The position numbers and the translations under genes are program-made. Of a stretch of 64,000 nucleotides of DNA, positions 1-7,078 are shown piece by piece. Under the pieces are notes generated by a model. It did no database searches. It saw only the letters and a program-made list of their open reading frames with translations, and was not told the DNA's origin. Source of the stretch: Holophaga sp. (GTDB taxonomy: Bacteria; Acidobacteriota; Holophagae; Holophagales; Holophagaceae); contig JARLGP010000066.1 of the NCBI GenBank assembly GCA_031292735.1, forward strand, positions 11,158 to 75,157, read 5' to 3'. The stretch's first letter is position 1, and each line of letters opens with the position of its first letter.

Positions 1-2
1 GC

Positions 3-623
3 CCGGATACCTTGCAGACCCTTCCCCAGGAGGGGGTCATTGGCTCGGTCCGCTGGCCGCTTTGCAATCAGAACGTCTGCCCAAGCATTACCCTGGACGA
101 TGGTACGTTCCTCATCTTCGACAATCGAGTTCGGCCCGTCGGCCCCCCTGCCTTCAGGGCCACCATGGGCAAGAAGGAACTGTTCGCCCATGAACGCTAC
201 ACGGACCATAACGTGCTGTTGGGCTTCGGGGATGGCGAAATCCAGCACATCGATGTGCGGATGACGGACCGGATTCTCCACAAGGTCCAGGATCCGCTGG
301 TGGGCGCCATCGGGAGCATCCAGTTCGACTACGCCACGAACCGGATCCTCATCAGCGGGTTGTCAGCCGCGAGCGTGTGGAATTTCGACCCGCAACTCGG
401 GGAAGTACGGCTACTGTGCGACGCTTCGAGGGCCGATATGAGGACGGATTTGAGGGGCAGCGATACGAGCCATAACGCGGTCTTCATGCCTGGAGGAGAA
501 TCGGTGGTGACTTGCACCAGCCTCGGAGAGTTCGGCATTGCCAATCTGCCCAAGGCGCCCACCTCTTCCTCGTCTTCTTCTTCCTCGTCCTCTTCTTCCT
601 CGTCCTCCTCTTCCTCCCGTTAG
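3..623 (+). CDS. C-terminal part of a beta-propeller-like protein with a poly-serine tail (5' truncated by window edge)
   Basis: The reading frame is open to the left window edge, so the start is probably outside; the TTG at 12 has no convincing ribosome binding site. The visible part (about 206 residues) has short repeating beta-rich units such as LLGFGDGEIQHID and RILISGLSAASVWNFD, which resemble WD40 or quinoprotein-type propeller blades, so a scaffold or binding role is possible. No catalytic motif is visible. The protein ends with a run of 18 serines and a terminal Arg. Function unknown; the propeller assignment is an inference from repeat texture. Confidence 0.5.
   Translation, partial: PDTLQTLPQEGVIGSVRWPLCNQNVCPSITLDDGTFLIFDNRVRPVGPPAFRATMGKKELFAHERYTDHNVLLGFGDGEIQHIDVRMTDRILHKVQDPLVGAIGSIQFDYATNRILISGLSAASVWNFDPQLGEVRLLCDASRADMRTDLRGSDTSHNAVFMPGGESVVTCTSLGEFGIANLPKAPTSSSSSSSSSSSSSSSSSSR
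564..617 (+). repeat. Serine-codon microsatellite (18 consecutive Ser codons)
   Basis: A mix of tcc, tct and tcg codons encodes 18 serines just before the stop codon. The region is a pyrimidine-rich, slippage-prone tract with trinucleotide periodicity, so the tail length may vary between strains. Confidence 0.85.
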
Positions 624-624
624 T

Positions 625-646
625 GGCCGTTACGGAATAACCATTG
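625..646 (+). repeat. Copy of a short dispersed repeat (GCCGTT...GAATAACC family)
   Basis: The segment begins GGCCGTTACGG and ends AATAACCATTG, directly after the stop codon of the serine-tailed gene. Related copies lie at 3729-3747 (inverted), 3754-3776, 3862-3886 (inverted), 16887-16905, 16905-16923 and 19787-19806, all intergenic. Confidence 0.5.
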
Positions 647-671
647 CTCGACCTCGTCTTTCCGCTACGGC

Positions 672-701
672 CCCCCTTGTGACGCATGCGCCACAAGGGG
701 G
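672..701. repeat. Long GC-rich hairpin (REP-like or terminator), copy 1
   Basis: The segment is almost perfectly self-complementary: arm CCCCCTTGTG, centre ACGCATGCGC, arm CACAAGGGGG. Together with preceding CGCTACGG it matches the hairpin at 3791-3826. There is no U-tract, so it is not a standard intrinsic terminator. It lies 49 bp after a stop codon, which fits an extragenic palindrome or 3'-end stabiliser. Confidence 0.6.
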
Positions 702-1026
702 ACGGTTCGCCTCAGCAAGGGTAGGCCTCTTCGCTCGACGGTGGACCAGGCATCCCGCCAACAGCCTGCCGTCACCATCCATCCAGTCCGGGACAGCGGG
801 CTGGATGGATTCTTCAGGTCGCCAGAAGTCCGGATCGATGGGATTCAGGTTCATCGCGTTCCCCTTCTGCCGGCGGGTGCCGCAGCCGGAGCCCTCGCGC
901 AAGCCGCGATCACCGTGGCGATTTCCGGTCCAGAGGCACTGGACTGTTGGTTGAGCTGCGAGGACGGAGGAGTCATTTTCGCCCCACCCCAAGGGGAGGG
1001 GGTTCGACGGTTCACATGCGGCCGCC

Positions 1027-1197
1027 ATGGTCCGCAGCGGCAGCATCGATCGTCCCAGGCCCACGAAGAGTCTCCTGTACGACGAATGCTACCGCCGGGT
1101 CCATCTCAAGTTCTACGCGCGGTTCAAACCGCTGAGCCGGGAAATCCGGACCACCCTGAACGATCCAGGGCGGATCTCGGACGAGCCGGAGGGCTGA
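1027..1197 (+). CDS. Possible small hypothetical protein (56 aa)
   Basis: The frame MVRSGSIDRPRPTKSLLYDE... through RRVHLKFYARFKPL to a TGA at 1195 has high third-position GC, like the real genes nearby, and an amphipathic basic/aromatic composition. The start has no clear Shine-Dalgarno sequence and no in-frame ATG or GTG lies further upstream before a stop. I recognise no family. It could also be the remnant of a larger broken gene. Low confidence. Confidence 0.25.
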   Translation: MVRSGSIDRPRPTKSLLYDECYRRVHLKFYARFKPLSREIRTTLNDPGRISDEPEG

Positions 1198-1237
1198 CGC
1201 TGCCCTGGCCTGGATGGATCAGCGGTTTCCCTTCGGC

Positions 1238-1792
1238 TCAGACGGCTTCCTTGGACTCCACAGGGACCTCATGCTCGGCTTCCATGGATCCATCTCGCTC
1301 CTTCATCTCCATTTCCTCGCCGGATTCACACCGCGGAAGAGAGTGGAACTCCCCGCCCCTTTTGAAAAAGATCCTAATTCCATTATCTGCGAGATATCCA
1401 AGCCATTTATTGTGCCCTGAAGGAGATTGGATTTTCCGGATAGGGGATCCGGAACCCTCCAGGTCCACCCGGAAGGTGAACGGGAGTTCGGCATCCAGGC
1501 TCTCGTTTACAGCCATGAGCCCTACTTCCAGGAAGGGGCACTCCTCCTCCAGATCAGACTCCTCCTCGAACTGGAAGACATAGGTTCCACCGGGGGTCAG
1601 GGGGAGAACCTTGTGGAGCGCGAGATCCCCTGACGTGGCGGTCTTTCCGTCGCTCGCATGGAAATGCACGGTCTGGTTGTGGGGATCCGAAGCGAGCACC
1701 AATCCATACCCCTCCGCCTGGAGCACCACGGATCCGAACGCCAGGCATCCCGTCAGGAAACCCTTGAACACCCTGCTGAAGTTCCGTTTCAT
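1238..1792 (-). CDS. Secreted hypothetical protein (184 aa)
   Basis: The N-terminus (MKRNFSRVFKGFLTGCLAFGS followed by VVLQAEG) is a classical Sec signal peptide: positive n-region, hydrophobic core, likely cleavage after VLQA. The mature part is beta-rich with stretches such as LPLTPGGTYVFQFEEESD and FTFRVDLEGSG, suggesting an extracytoplasmic beta-sandwich. The acidic C-terminus (EEMEMKERDGSMEAEHEVP) looks disordered. No family recognised. The gene stands alone, with a 300-bp AT-richer gap upstream that should contain its promoter. Confidence 0.6.
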   Translation of the reverse strand: MKRNFSRVFKGFLTGCLAFGSVVLQAEGYGLVLASDPHNQTVHFHASDGKTATSGDLALHKVLPLTPGGTYVFQFEEESDLEEECPFLEVGLMAVNESLDAELPFTFRVDLEGSGSPIRKIQSPSGHNKWLGYLADNGIRIFFKRGGEFHSLPRCESGEEMEMKERDGSMEAEHEVPVESKEAV

Positions 1793-2112
1793 TTTTTCCC
1801 CAATCCAAGCGGCGCACCGGCACCAGGCACAATGCTTGGCACTGAGCGCTCCGTTATAATCAGTGCATTAAAAGCCCCGTTGGTTCCCTACTGTTTGGCT
1901 TCGGCCGGTGGCGGCGGCGCTGCTTGAACTGGAGGAACGGCTTGAGCCTGGAGCCGACCTGAAGACCAAGGCCCGGGCCATGGCCTCCAAGGGAACCTTT
2001 TGCTGAATGATTGCATTAATTATTTGTAACAGACGGAGTGGCCGCAGAAGGATTTCCGGGCGTGGCCACCCGTTTCGACTTCATGTGCAGGCAAGCCAAG
2101 GGGCAGCTTCTG
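1793..2112. other. Intergenic region between divergent genes, AT-rich, promoter-like
   Basis: This 320-bp gap separates the minus-strand secreted protein from the plus-strand hydrolase and must carry both promoters. A TATAAT hexamer lies at 1855-1860 on the plus strand, and a second AT-rich block (TTGCTG at 2000, then ATTAATTATT) lies about 100 bp before the hydrolase start. Neither has a convincing -35 partner at standard spacing. No gene seen. Confidence 0.35.
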
Positions 2113-3711
2113 ATGAGAGCAGTAACCACGATTGTGTTGTCCAGCATTCTGGGCTATTTGAGTCCCTGCGCCGCCCTTGAATCCAAGGGCGAACGGCGAG
2201 CGCCCACCGCTCCAGCCAGGTCTCTCCATGCCGTCCCAGAGCCCTTCTGCGGAATGATGCCGCCCTCTGAACGGGAAAAATGGTGGACTTTACTGGAAGG
2301 TGAATTTCCAATTCCATCGGGATCCGACTATTTTAGTGTCCATGGACCCAATTTAATCAAAGGAGACAGGCACTATTTCACCACCGCAGGCAAGGTCGGT
2401 TCGATCACATCCCGCTTTGGGAAGATGCTGGACGACCTTGCAGCCAATGTCGGCCTGGATTTCTACATGGGCTACCCGCGGACGCCCCTTCCCGTCCCTG
2501 ATGACAAGAAAGCAAGGCTGGCTGATCTTTTAAGCGCTCCCTACCATCCGGAACACCTGTCCTGCCGGAGGGACCGAACTCCAGGCGCGACCATTGATGT
2601 GGTGACGGGTCCCGATCGTTTGCCTTCCTACACCATCACGTACCATAAGGGCGCCGTGAAGGACAAACCGGTCGCCTTTCCCGTAGGGATGGTTCATCCC
2701 CTTTACCAGGAAAGGGCAATCACCTACAGCAGCGAGTTTCGCCTTCCCGTCGAGGCAAAGCTTGAGCTTGGGATGACCCACCATCCCATGTTTGAAAACA
2801 ACGTGACAGGTCCCATTAAGGCCAGGGATGGAGCCGATATTCATTATTTAATGTATGTTCCCAAGGATTTTTACCGAAACCCGTCCGTGCCGCGTCCGGT
2901 CGTTTTCATGGTCTATGGGGGCGGCTCCAAACCGTCATTCGAGACAGAATATCGATTGAGCCAGGAAAGAATCCTGGCCAATTTCGGCTGCATCGTGGTG
3001 CACCTTTCCGAGGGCGAGCTGGATACGGACCAGCCAGAGCCCGACCTTAAGGCAGCGAATTTTCGTAGCAATTATTCCAATTTCCCGAGACAGCTTTTCG
3101 AAGATATCGAAGATGTCTATCAGGCGCTTTCCAGAACCCGGGACGAAGCGGGGCATTTATGGGACTATCCTTACCTTCAGAGGGGCCTGAGCACGGTGGT
3201 GCTCTCGGGTGGGAGTTTCGGTGGGCATGTCGCCCTTAAAATGGCGACGGATCCAACCTTCGGCACCTTGTTCGACGGCTACTACAGTTTTGCGGGTGAT
3301 TTTGACCTGGCCCTCAATCTGCAAACCGGAAGAAGGGGGCTTGAGGCCGAGCTCAAAGAGCACATCAACCGCTTTGACTTTTCAAGAGCTACGCCGCAAA
3401 AATGCGATCAAAATACCTGCTATGTCACCAAGAATTTTCTGCTCGATCCTGAATACAACAGAACGGTATCGCCCGTTTACCATCTGGCCAACCTGAAGCG
3501 TCCCTTCCTGGCCATCCAGGGCGGCATGGACGAGCAAGTCATTCCCGAGCAAATGGATCGCCTGATCGAAGAAGCTACTGGATGTGGGAAGCGTTCCTTG
3601 ATCAGGCCGATTTTCTATCCCCGCGTCGGGCATTGTGATCCAGAGGAGTTCTCCACCTTTCGGCACATGTATGAAAGCATTCTCGAATTCATTGCTGGCC
3701 TGAAAGACTGA
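2113..3711 (+). CDS. Secreted alpha/beta hydrolase (prolyl-oligopeptidase/esterase-like)
   Basis: An exported serine hydrolase of about 530 residues. I chose the ATG at 2113 because it starts a signal peptide (MRAVTTIVLSSILGYL, then SPCAALES) with AAGGGG upstream; the frame opens at 2038 but the extra 25 residues would bury the signal. The C-terminal half is an alpha/beta-hydrolase: beta-strand plus oxyanion region VVFMVYGGGS, nucleophile elbow GGSFGG (Ser between glycines), acid in GGMDEQVIP, and His in RVGHCDPEE. This layout matches S9 peptidases and feruloyl/acyl esterases; substrate unknown. The N-terminal 200 residues have no recognised domain. Base composition is visibly less GC-rich than neighbours, suggesting recent acquisition. 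Confidence 0.7.
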   Translation: MRAVTTIVLSSILGYLSPCAALESKGERRAPTAPARSLHAVPEPFCGMMPPSEREKWWTLLEGEFPIPSGSDYFSVHGPNLIKGDRHYFTTAGKVGSITSRFGKMLDDLAANVGLDFYMGYPRTPLPVPDDKKARLADLLSAPYHPEHLSCRRDRTPGATIDVVTGPDRLPSYTITYHKGAVKDKPVAFPVGMVHPLYQERAITYSSEFRLPVEAKLELGMTHHPMFENNVTGPIKARDGADIHYLMYVPKDFYRNPSVPRPVVFMVYGGGSKPSFETEYRLSQERILANFGCIVVHLSEGELDTDQPEPDLKAANFRSNYSNFPRQLFEDIEDVYQALSRTRDEAGHLWDYPYLQRGLSTVVLSGGSFGGHVALKMATDPTFGTLFDGYYSFAGDFDLALNLQTGRRGLEAELKEHINRFDFSRATPQKCDQNTCYVTKNFLLDPEYNRTVSPVYHLANLKRPFLAIQGGMDEQVIPEQMDRLIEEATGCGKRSLIRPIFYPRVGHCDPEEFSTFRHMYESILEFIAGLKD

Positions 3712-3728
3712 CTTCCGGGTTGCACCAG

Positions 3729-3886
3729 GGTTATTCCATTACAACGGTTTAGGGGCCGTGGCAAAATAACCTTGACACGCTGCATGCTTACGCTACGGCC
3801 CCCCTTGCGACGCATGCGTCGCCAGGGATCTAAGGACCTTATGCCGGGGCAATGCCGAATCGTCAAGGTTATTTTGGCGCAACGGC
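3729..3886. repeat. Composite inverted-repeat element with a central palindrome (MITE/REP-like)
   Basis: An inverted copy of the dispersed repeat (3729-3747) is followed by a direct copy (3754-3776, GGCCGTGGCAAAATAACC) and another inverted copy at 3862-3886 (AAGGTTATTTTGGCGCAACGG). The last two can pair to form a long stem. In the middle, 3807-3822 is a perfect 16-bp palindrome (GCGACGCATGCGTCGC) inside the second copy of the CGCTACGGCCCCCCTTG hairpin also found at 664-701. The element sits just after the hydrolase stop codon. No ORF inside looks real. Confidence 0.55.
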
Positions 3887-3976
3887 TTATTGGCGTTGAC
3901 CACGCCATCCTCGATGGGCAGCCCGGCCGCCAACGGCTCATCGTGAAGGTCATCCTGCATGGTTTCATGCAATTAT

Positions 3977-4017
3977 ATTAACTAGACATTAATTAACATT
4001 CCAGGCCAGGATGACGC
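3977..4017 (+). promoter_or_regulatory. 41-bp conserved promoter/operator block, copy 1 (probable LysR target)
   Basis: This block is identical at 37 of 41 positions to 5840-5880. It contains ATTAACT, GACATTAATTA and TTCCAGGCCAGGATGA, with AT-rich dyads followed by a GC-rich part. Copy 1 precedes the amidotransferase-like gene; copy 2 lies between the LysR gene and the ketopantoate-reductase-like gene. Conservation outside coding sequence in front of two genes flanking a LysR regulator suggests a shared binding site plus core promoter. Confidence 0.65.
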
Positions 4018-4053
4018 TGCGGACGGCAGGATCGTCCAGCAGGAGGTGGCACC

Positions 4054-4776
4054 ATGGAGCCCGTGATCCCCAACCCCAAGCAGCCGGCCGTGATCGGCCT
4101 AGTCGGTGACCGCAACCCCGCCAACAAGACCCACATTGCCACGGAACAGGCCCTGGGCCACCTGGCCGAGCCGATCGCCTGGGAGTGGCTGCCGACCGAA
4201 CAGATCGCCCACCAGCCGGCAAGCCACCTAGCGCGCTACGCCGGCTTCATCATCACCCCCGGCAGCCCCTACCGGAACATGGAGGGCGCCCTGGAGGCCA
4301 TCCGTTTCGCCCGGGAACAGGGCGTTCCCTTGCTGGGCACCTGCGGCGGCTTCCAGCACCTGGTGGTGGAATTCGCCCGCGGCGTGCTGGGAATCGCCGA
4401 CGCGGACCACGCTGAGAGCAACCCTTCGGCGCCCCGGTTGGTCATTACCCCACTCTCCTGCTCCCTGGCCGGGCAGAACCACCCGGTGCACCTGCTCCCC
4501 GGTTCCCGTGCCGCCGGGATCTATGGGGTCGAGACCTCGGTGGAACCCTTCTATTGCAACTTCGGACTCAACCCCGAATTCCGCCCCCAGTTCGAAGCGC
4601 GCGGCCTGGTGGTCAGCGGCATCGGGACGGACGGGCAGGTCCGCGTGCTGGAACTGAGCGGTCACCCGTTCTTCTTCGGCACCCTCTACGTGCCCCAGGC
4701 GCGCTCCCAGCCCGGCGCGCCGCACCCCCTGATCGTCGCCCTGGCGGACGCGGCACGGGCCCGGAACCATCGGTGA
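4054..4776 (+). CDS. Stand-alone class I glutamine amidotransferase-like protein related to the CTP synthase C-terminal domain
   Basis: The 240-residue protein is like the GATase half of CTP synthase without the synthetase half. The nucleophile elbow is GTCGGFQH with Cys97. The C-terminus SGHPFFFGTLYVPQ aligns with the PyrG segment that normally ends in a catalytic His-Pro-Glu; here the His position is Val213 and the Glu position is Gln215, so two of the three catalytic residues are missing. It probably does not hydrolyse glutamine in the normal way. It resembles an annotated but uncharacterised group called CTP synthase C-terminal region-related (seleno)proteins. The start is set by AGGAGGT 6 bp upstream. 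The 41-bp block upstream suggests co-regulation with the gene at 5904. Confidence 0.75.
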   Translation: MEPVIPNPKQPAVIGLVGDRNPANKTHIATEQALGHLAEPIAWEWLPTEQIAHQPASHLARYAGFIITPGSPYRNMEGALEAIRFAREQGVPLLGTCGGFQHLVVEFARGVLGIADADHAESNPSAPRLVITPLSCSLAGQNHPVHLLPGSRAAGIYGVETSVEPFYCNFGLNPEFRPQFEARGLVVSGIGTDGQVRVLELSGHPFFFGTLYVPQARSQPGAPHPLIVALADAARARNHR

Positions 4777-4865
4777 TCGGTGAGCCGTCTGGGCGTCGGG
4801 AAAGGAGCCCGGGCTCGCCTGGCGGCCGGGGGTTCTCGCGGGCAGGCAGAACGGATCGCCGGAAT

Positions 4866-5831
4866 TCAGGAGGCTGTCCCTGCCTTCTTCGGCCCTGCGG
4901 AACGCCCCATGGAGATACCGCCGAGCGCCGCCAGCACCGGCAGCAGGCCCGGGTGGTTCTCCGCCCCGGCGCGGACGGCCGCGTACACATGCCGGCAGGG
5001 GCTCCGCGGCCCGTCCAGGGCGCGCAGGACCACGCCCGGAGGAGGCGGCGCCGGGACGGCCAGGCGCGGCACCAGGGCCACCCCGCAGTCCGCGGCCACC
5101 AGGGCGAACACGGCCGACCAGTCGTTGGCATGATGGACGATGTCCGGGCTGAATCCGGCCGCGGCGCAGGCGGCCAGGCCCAGCTCCTGGCATGGCCCGC
5201 GCATGGCCCCCACGATCCAGGGTCCCTTCGCCAGGTCCTGGAGGTCCAGGGCGGTCCGGCCGGCCAGGGGGTGGTCCTCGGCCAGGGCCGCCAGGAGGGG
5301 ATCGTCCTGCAGCTCCCGTCGGTGGTAGCGCGGATCGCCGGACACCGGACCGTCGCGGTGATCCACCGTGATGACCAGGTCCAGGTCGCCGGCGTCCAAC
5401 CGGGTGAAACAGTCGGGCGCTTCGCTTTCCAGGATCGACAGCCGGAGCCTCGGGCGCTCCCGGCGCAGCTGGATCAGGGCGGGGACCACGATGCCGGTGA
5501 TGGCGGTGGCGAAGGCGCCGATGCGCACCCGGCCCACGGTGCCCTGGTCGAAGGCCGCCAGGTCCGCCCGGACGCGCTGCCACTGGGCATCCATGGCCGC
5601 GGCATGGTCCAGCAGGAGCATGGCCTGGGGCGTCAGGCGCACCCCGCGGCCCTGGGCGATGAGCAAGGGCACGCCGGCCTCGCGGCTCAGGGCGGCGATC
5701 TGCTGGGAAACGGCCGAAGGGGTCAGGTTCAACGCGCCGACCGTGGCCACCACCGTGCCGCGCTCCTGGAGCGTCCTGAGCACCCCCAGCCGCCGCAGGT
5801 CGATCGTGAAGGTTTCACTGCGTTTATTCAT
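4866..5831 (-). CDS. LysR-family transcriptional regulator
   Basis: 321 residues, the normal LysR length. An N-terminal winged helix-turn-helix (residues about 10-70; VGALNLTPSAVSQQIAALSR is the recognition region) is followed by a periplasmic-binding-protein-like effector domain (from about 95, GRVRIGAFATAITGIVVPAL, to the end). It is divergent from the reductase gene at 5904 and lies downstream of, and opposed to, the amidotransferase-like gene at 4054. The two 41-bp blocks at 3977 and 5840 are its most likely targets; the second abuts its own promoter region, so autoregulation is likely. Effector unknown. Confidence 0.85.
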   Translation of the reverse strand: MNKRSETFTIDLRRLGVLRTLQERGTVVATVGALNLTPSAVSQQIAALSREAGVPLLIAQGRGVRLTPQAMLLLDHAAAMDAQWQRVRADLAAFDQGTVGRVRIGAFATAITGIVVPALIQLRRERPRLRLSILESEAPDCFTRLDAGDLDLVITVDHRDGPVSGDPRYHRRELQDDPLLAALAEDHPLAGRTALDLQDLAKGPWIVGAMRGPCQELGLAACAAAGFSPDIVHHANDWSAVFALVAADCGVALVPRLAVPAPPPPGVVLRALDGPRSPCRHVYAAVRAGAENHPGLLPVLAALGGISMGRSAGPKKAGTAS

Positions 5832-5839
5832 GCGGCTAG

Positions 5840-5880
5840 ATTAACTGGACATTAATTATCGTTCCAGGCCAGGATGATGC
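5840..5880 (+). promoter_or_regulatory. 41-bp conserved promoter/operator block, copy 2 (probable LysR target)
   Basis: 37 of 41 positions match the block at 3977-4017. It fills the short gap between the LysR start codon (5831, minus strand) and the ribosome binding site of the reductase gene (5892-5897), the usual place for a LysR box controlling both divergent genes. Confidence 0.65.
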
Positions 5881-5903
5881 CTTGGTCCACCGGAGGTGAT
5901 GCC

Positions 5904-6926
5904 ATGCCGTCCATGAATACTCTTATCATCGGGGCCGGTGCCCTGGGCGGGCTGGTGGCAGCCCGCATGGAAGCGGCTGGAGCTCCGGTTTGCCTGGCGG
6001 TCCGGGATGCCCAGGCGGCGGCCCTGCTGCTGCGCGCCGGCCTGCGGGTGACCGGAGTGGGGGGCGCCGCGGCGGTGTCGATCTCCGAGGTTGCGCCCTT
6101 GGAGGCATACCCTCCGGACGCCCGGTTCGATCTGATCCTGCTGGCCACCAAGGCGCATGACGCCATCCTCCTGGCGCCCCGCCTGCCCGGCCTGCTTGCG
6201 CCGGGCGGCACGCTGCTGCCCATCCAGAACGGTGGCGTTCCGCAGATGCTCGGGAAGCGGCTGGGCACCGGCCTGGTGCTGGGCGGGCTGTCGAACCTGG
6301 GAGCCACCCTGTCCGCGCCGGGCGTGTACGAACAGCGCAACGCCGGCCATCTGCTCATCGGCGAACTTGCCGGGGGCGCCAGCGAGCGCACCGAGCGGAT
6401 ACGTGGCTGGCTCGCCCGTGCGGTGGACGTGAAAACCACGCTGAACTTTTCCGGGGCCGTCTGGTCGAAGCTGCTGCTGAACTGTTCGGTGAGCACCCTG
6501 GGTGCCATCGCGGGACAGACCATGAGCGAGTACATCGGCCTGCCGGAGGCGCGGGGACTGTTCCACCGGGTCTACGCCGAGGGCCTCCGGGTGGCGCTGG
6601 CCAGCGGGGCCCGGCCGGAGCCGATGCTGGTGGATCCGGTGCCCCCAGGCTGGAACGGGGGGATCGTCCAGGGCGAAGCCCACGAGGCCTGGCTGGGGCG
6701 GATCCTGCAGGGTTATGGCGCGGCGAAGCCCTCCATGCTCCAGGACTTTGAACGCGGGCGCCGCACCGAGATCGACTTCATCAACGGCTACGTGGTGGAC
6801 CTGGGCACACAGCTGGGCGTTCCCACGCCGGCCAACGCCGCGCTGGTGGCGACGGTCCATGCCATCACCGAAGGCCGCCTGGCACCGGACCCGGCGCTGC
6901 TGGGCGCGATCCTGCGCCAAGGCTAG
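5904..6926 (+). CDS. Ketopantoate reductase (ApbA/PanE) family oxidoreductase
   Basis: 340 residues. The N-terminus has a Rossmann fold with GAGALGGLVAARM binding NAD(P)H, followed by the family pattern LLATKAHDA and the motif PIQNGG. The C-terminal helical domain contains WSKLLLNCSVSTLGAI, matching the conserved Lys and Asn of 2-dehydropantoate 2-reductases, and a late FERGRRTEIDFINGYVV segment. The ATG at 5904 is chosen for GGAGGT 6 bp upstream; an earlier in-frame ATG at 5874 lies inside the conserved regulatory block. The setting beside a LysR gene and an amidotransferase-like gene, not in a pantothenate operon, suggests a different 2-keto acid substrate. Confidence 0.8.
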   Translation: MPSMNTLIIGAGALGGLVAARMEAAGAPVCLAVRDAQAAALLLRAGLRVTGVGGAAAVSISEVAPLEAYPPDARFDLILLATKAHDAILLAPRLPGLLAPGGTLLPIQNGGVPQMLGKRLGTGLVLGGLSNLGATLSAPGVYEQRNAGHLLIGELAGGASERTERIRGWLARAVDVKTTLNFSGAVWSKLLLNCSVSTLGAIAGQTMSEYIGLPEARGLFHRVYAEGLRVALASGARPEPMLVDPVPPGWNGGIVQGEAHEAWLGRILQGYGAAKPSMLQDFERGRRTEIDFINGYVVDLGTQLGVPTPANAALVATVHAITEGRLAPDPALLGAILRQG

Positions 6927-7078
6927 TCCTGCTGTGGCGTCCGACCTGGCCCCGCGAGGGTTGGCAGGAGCGTGAGGCCGCAAGGAAGCGGCCGCAGGGC
7001 GATGCGGTTTCATCGTTCAAGGCCGGTGACGCAGCGGATCGCGCTCATGGCGACCCTCCCGCGGTCCGGGAATGCCCG

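Larger units (their letters stand above)
624..1237. other. Intergenic stretch of about 0.6 kb with repeat, hairpin and one weak small ORF
   Basis: The first 80 bp hold the dispersed repeat and the hairpin listed separately. The rest has no convincing long gene: the long frames on both strands lack good codon bias and ribosome binding sites. A 75-codon minus-strand frame starting near 857 (MNLNPIDPDFW..., with AAGGGGA upstream) and a 56-codon plus-strand frame at 1027 are the only candidates, and both are weak. Confidence 0.4.

Noticed and set aside
741..1583. 280-codon plus-strand frame near the start of the window
   Set aside because: It runs opposite the secreted-protein gene at 1238-1792, has no ribosome binding site and its translation has no domain-like texture.
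3729..3886. Integron attC-like site
   Set aside because: The arms do not contain the RYYYAAC and GTTRRRY core sites and no cassette array or integrase is present.
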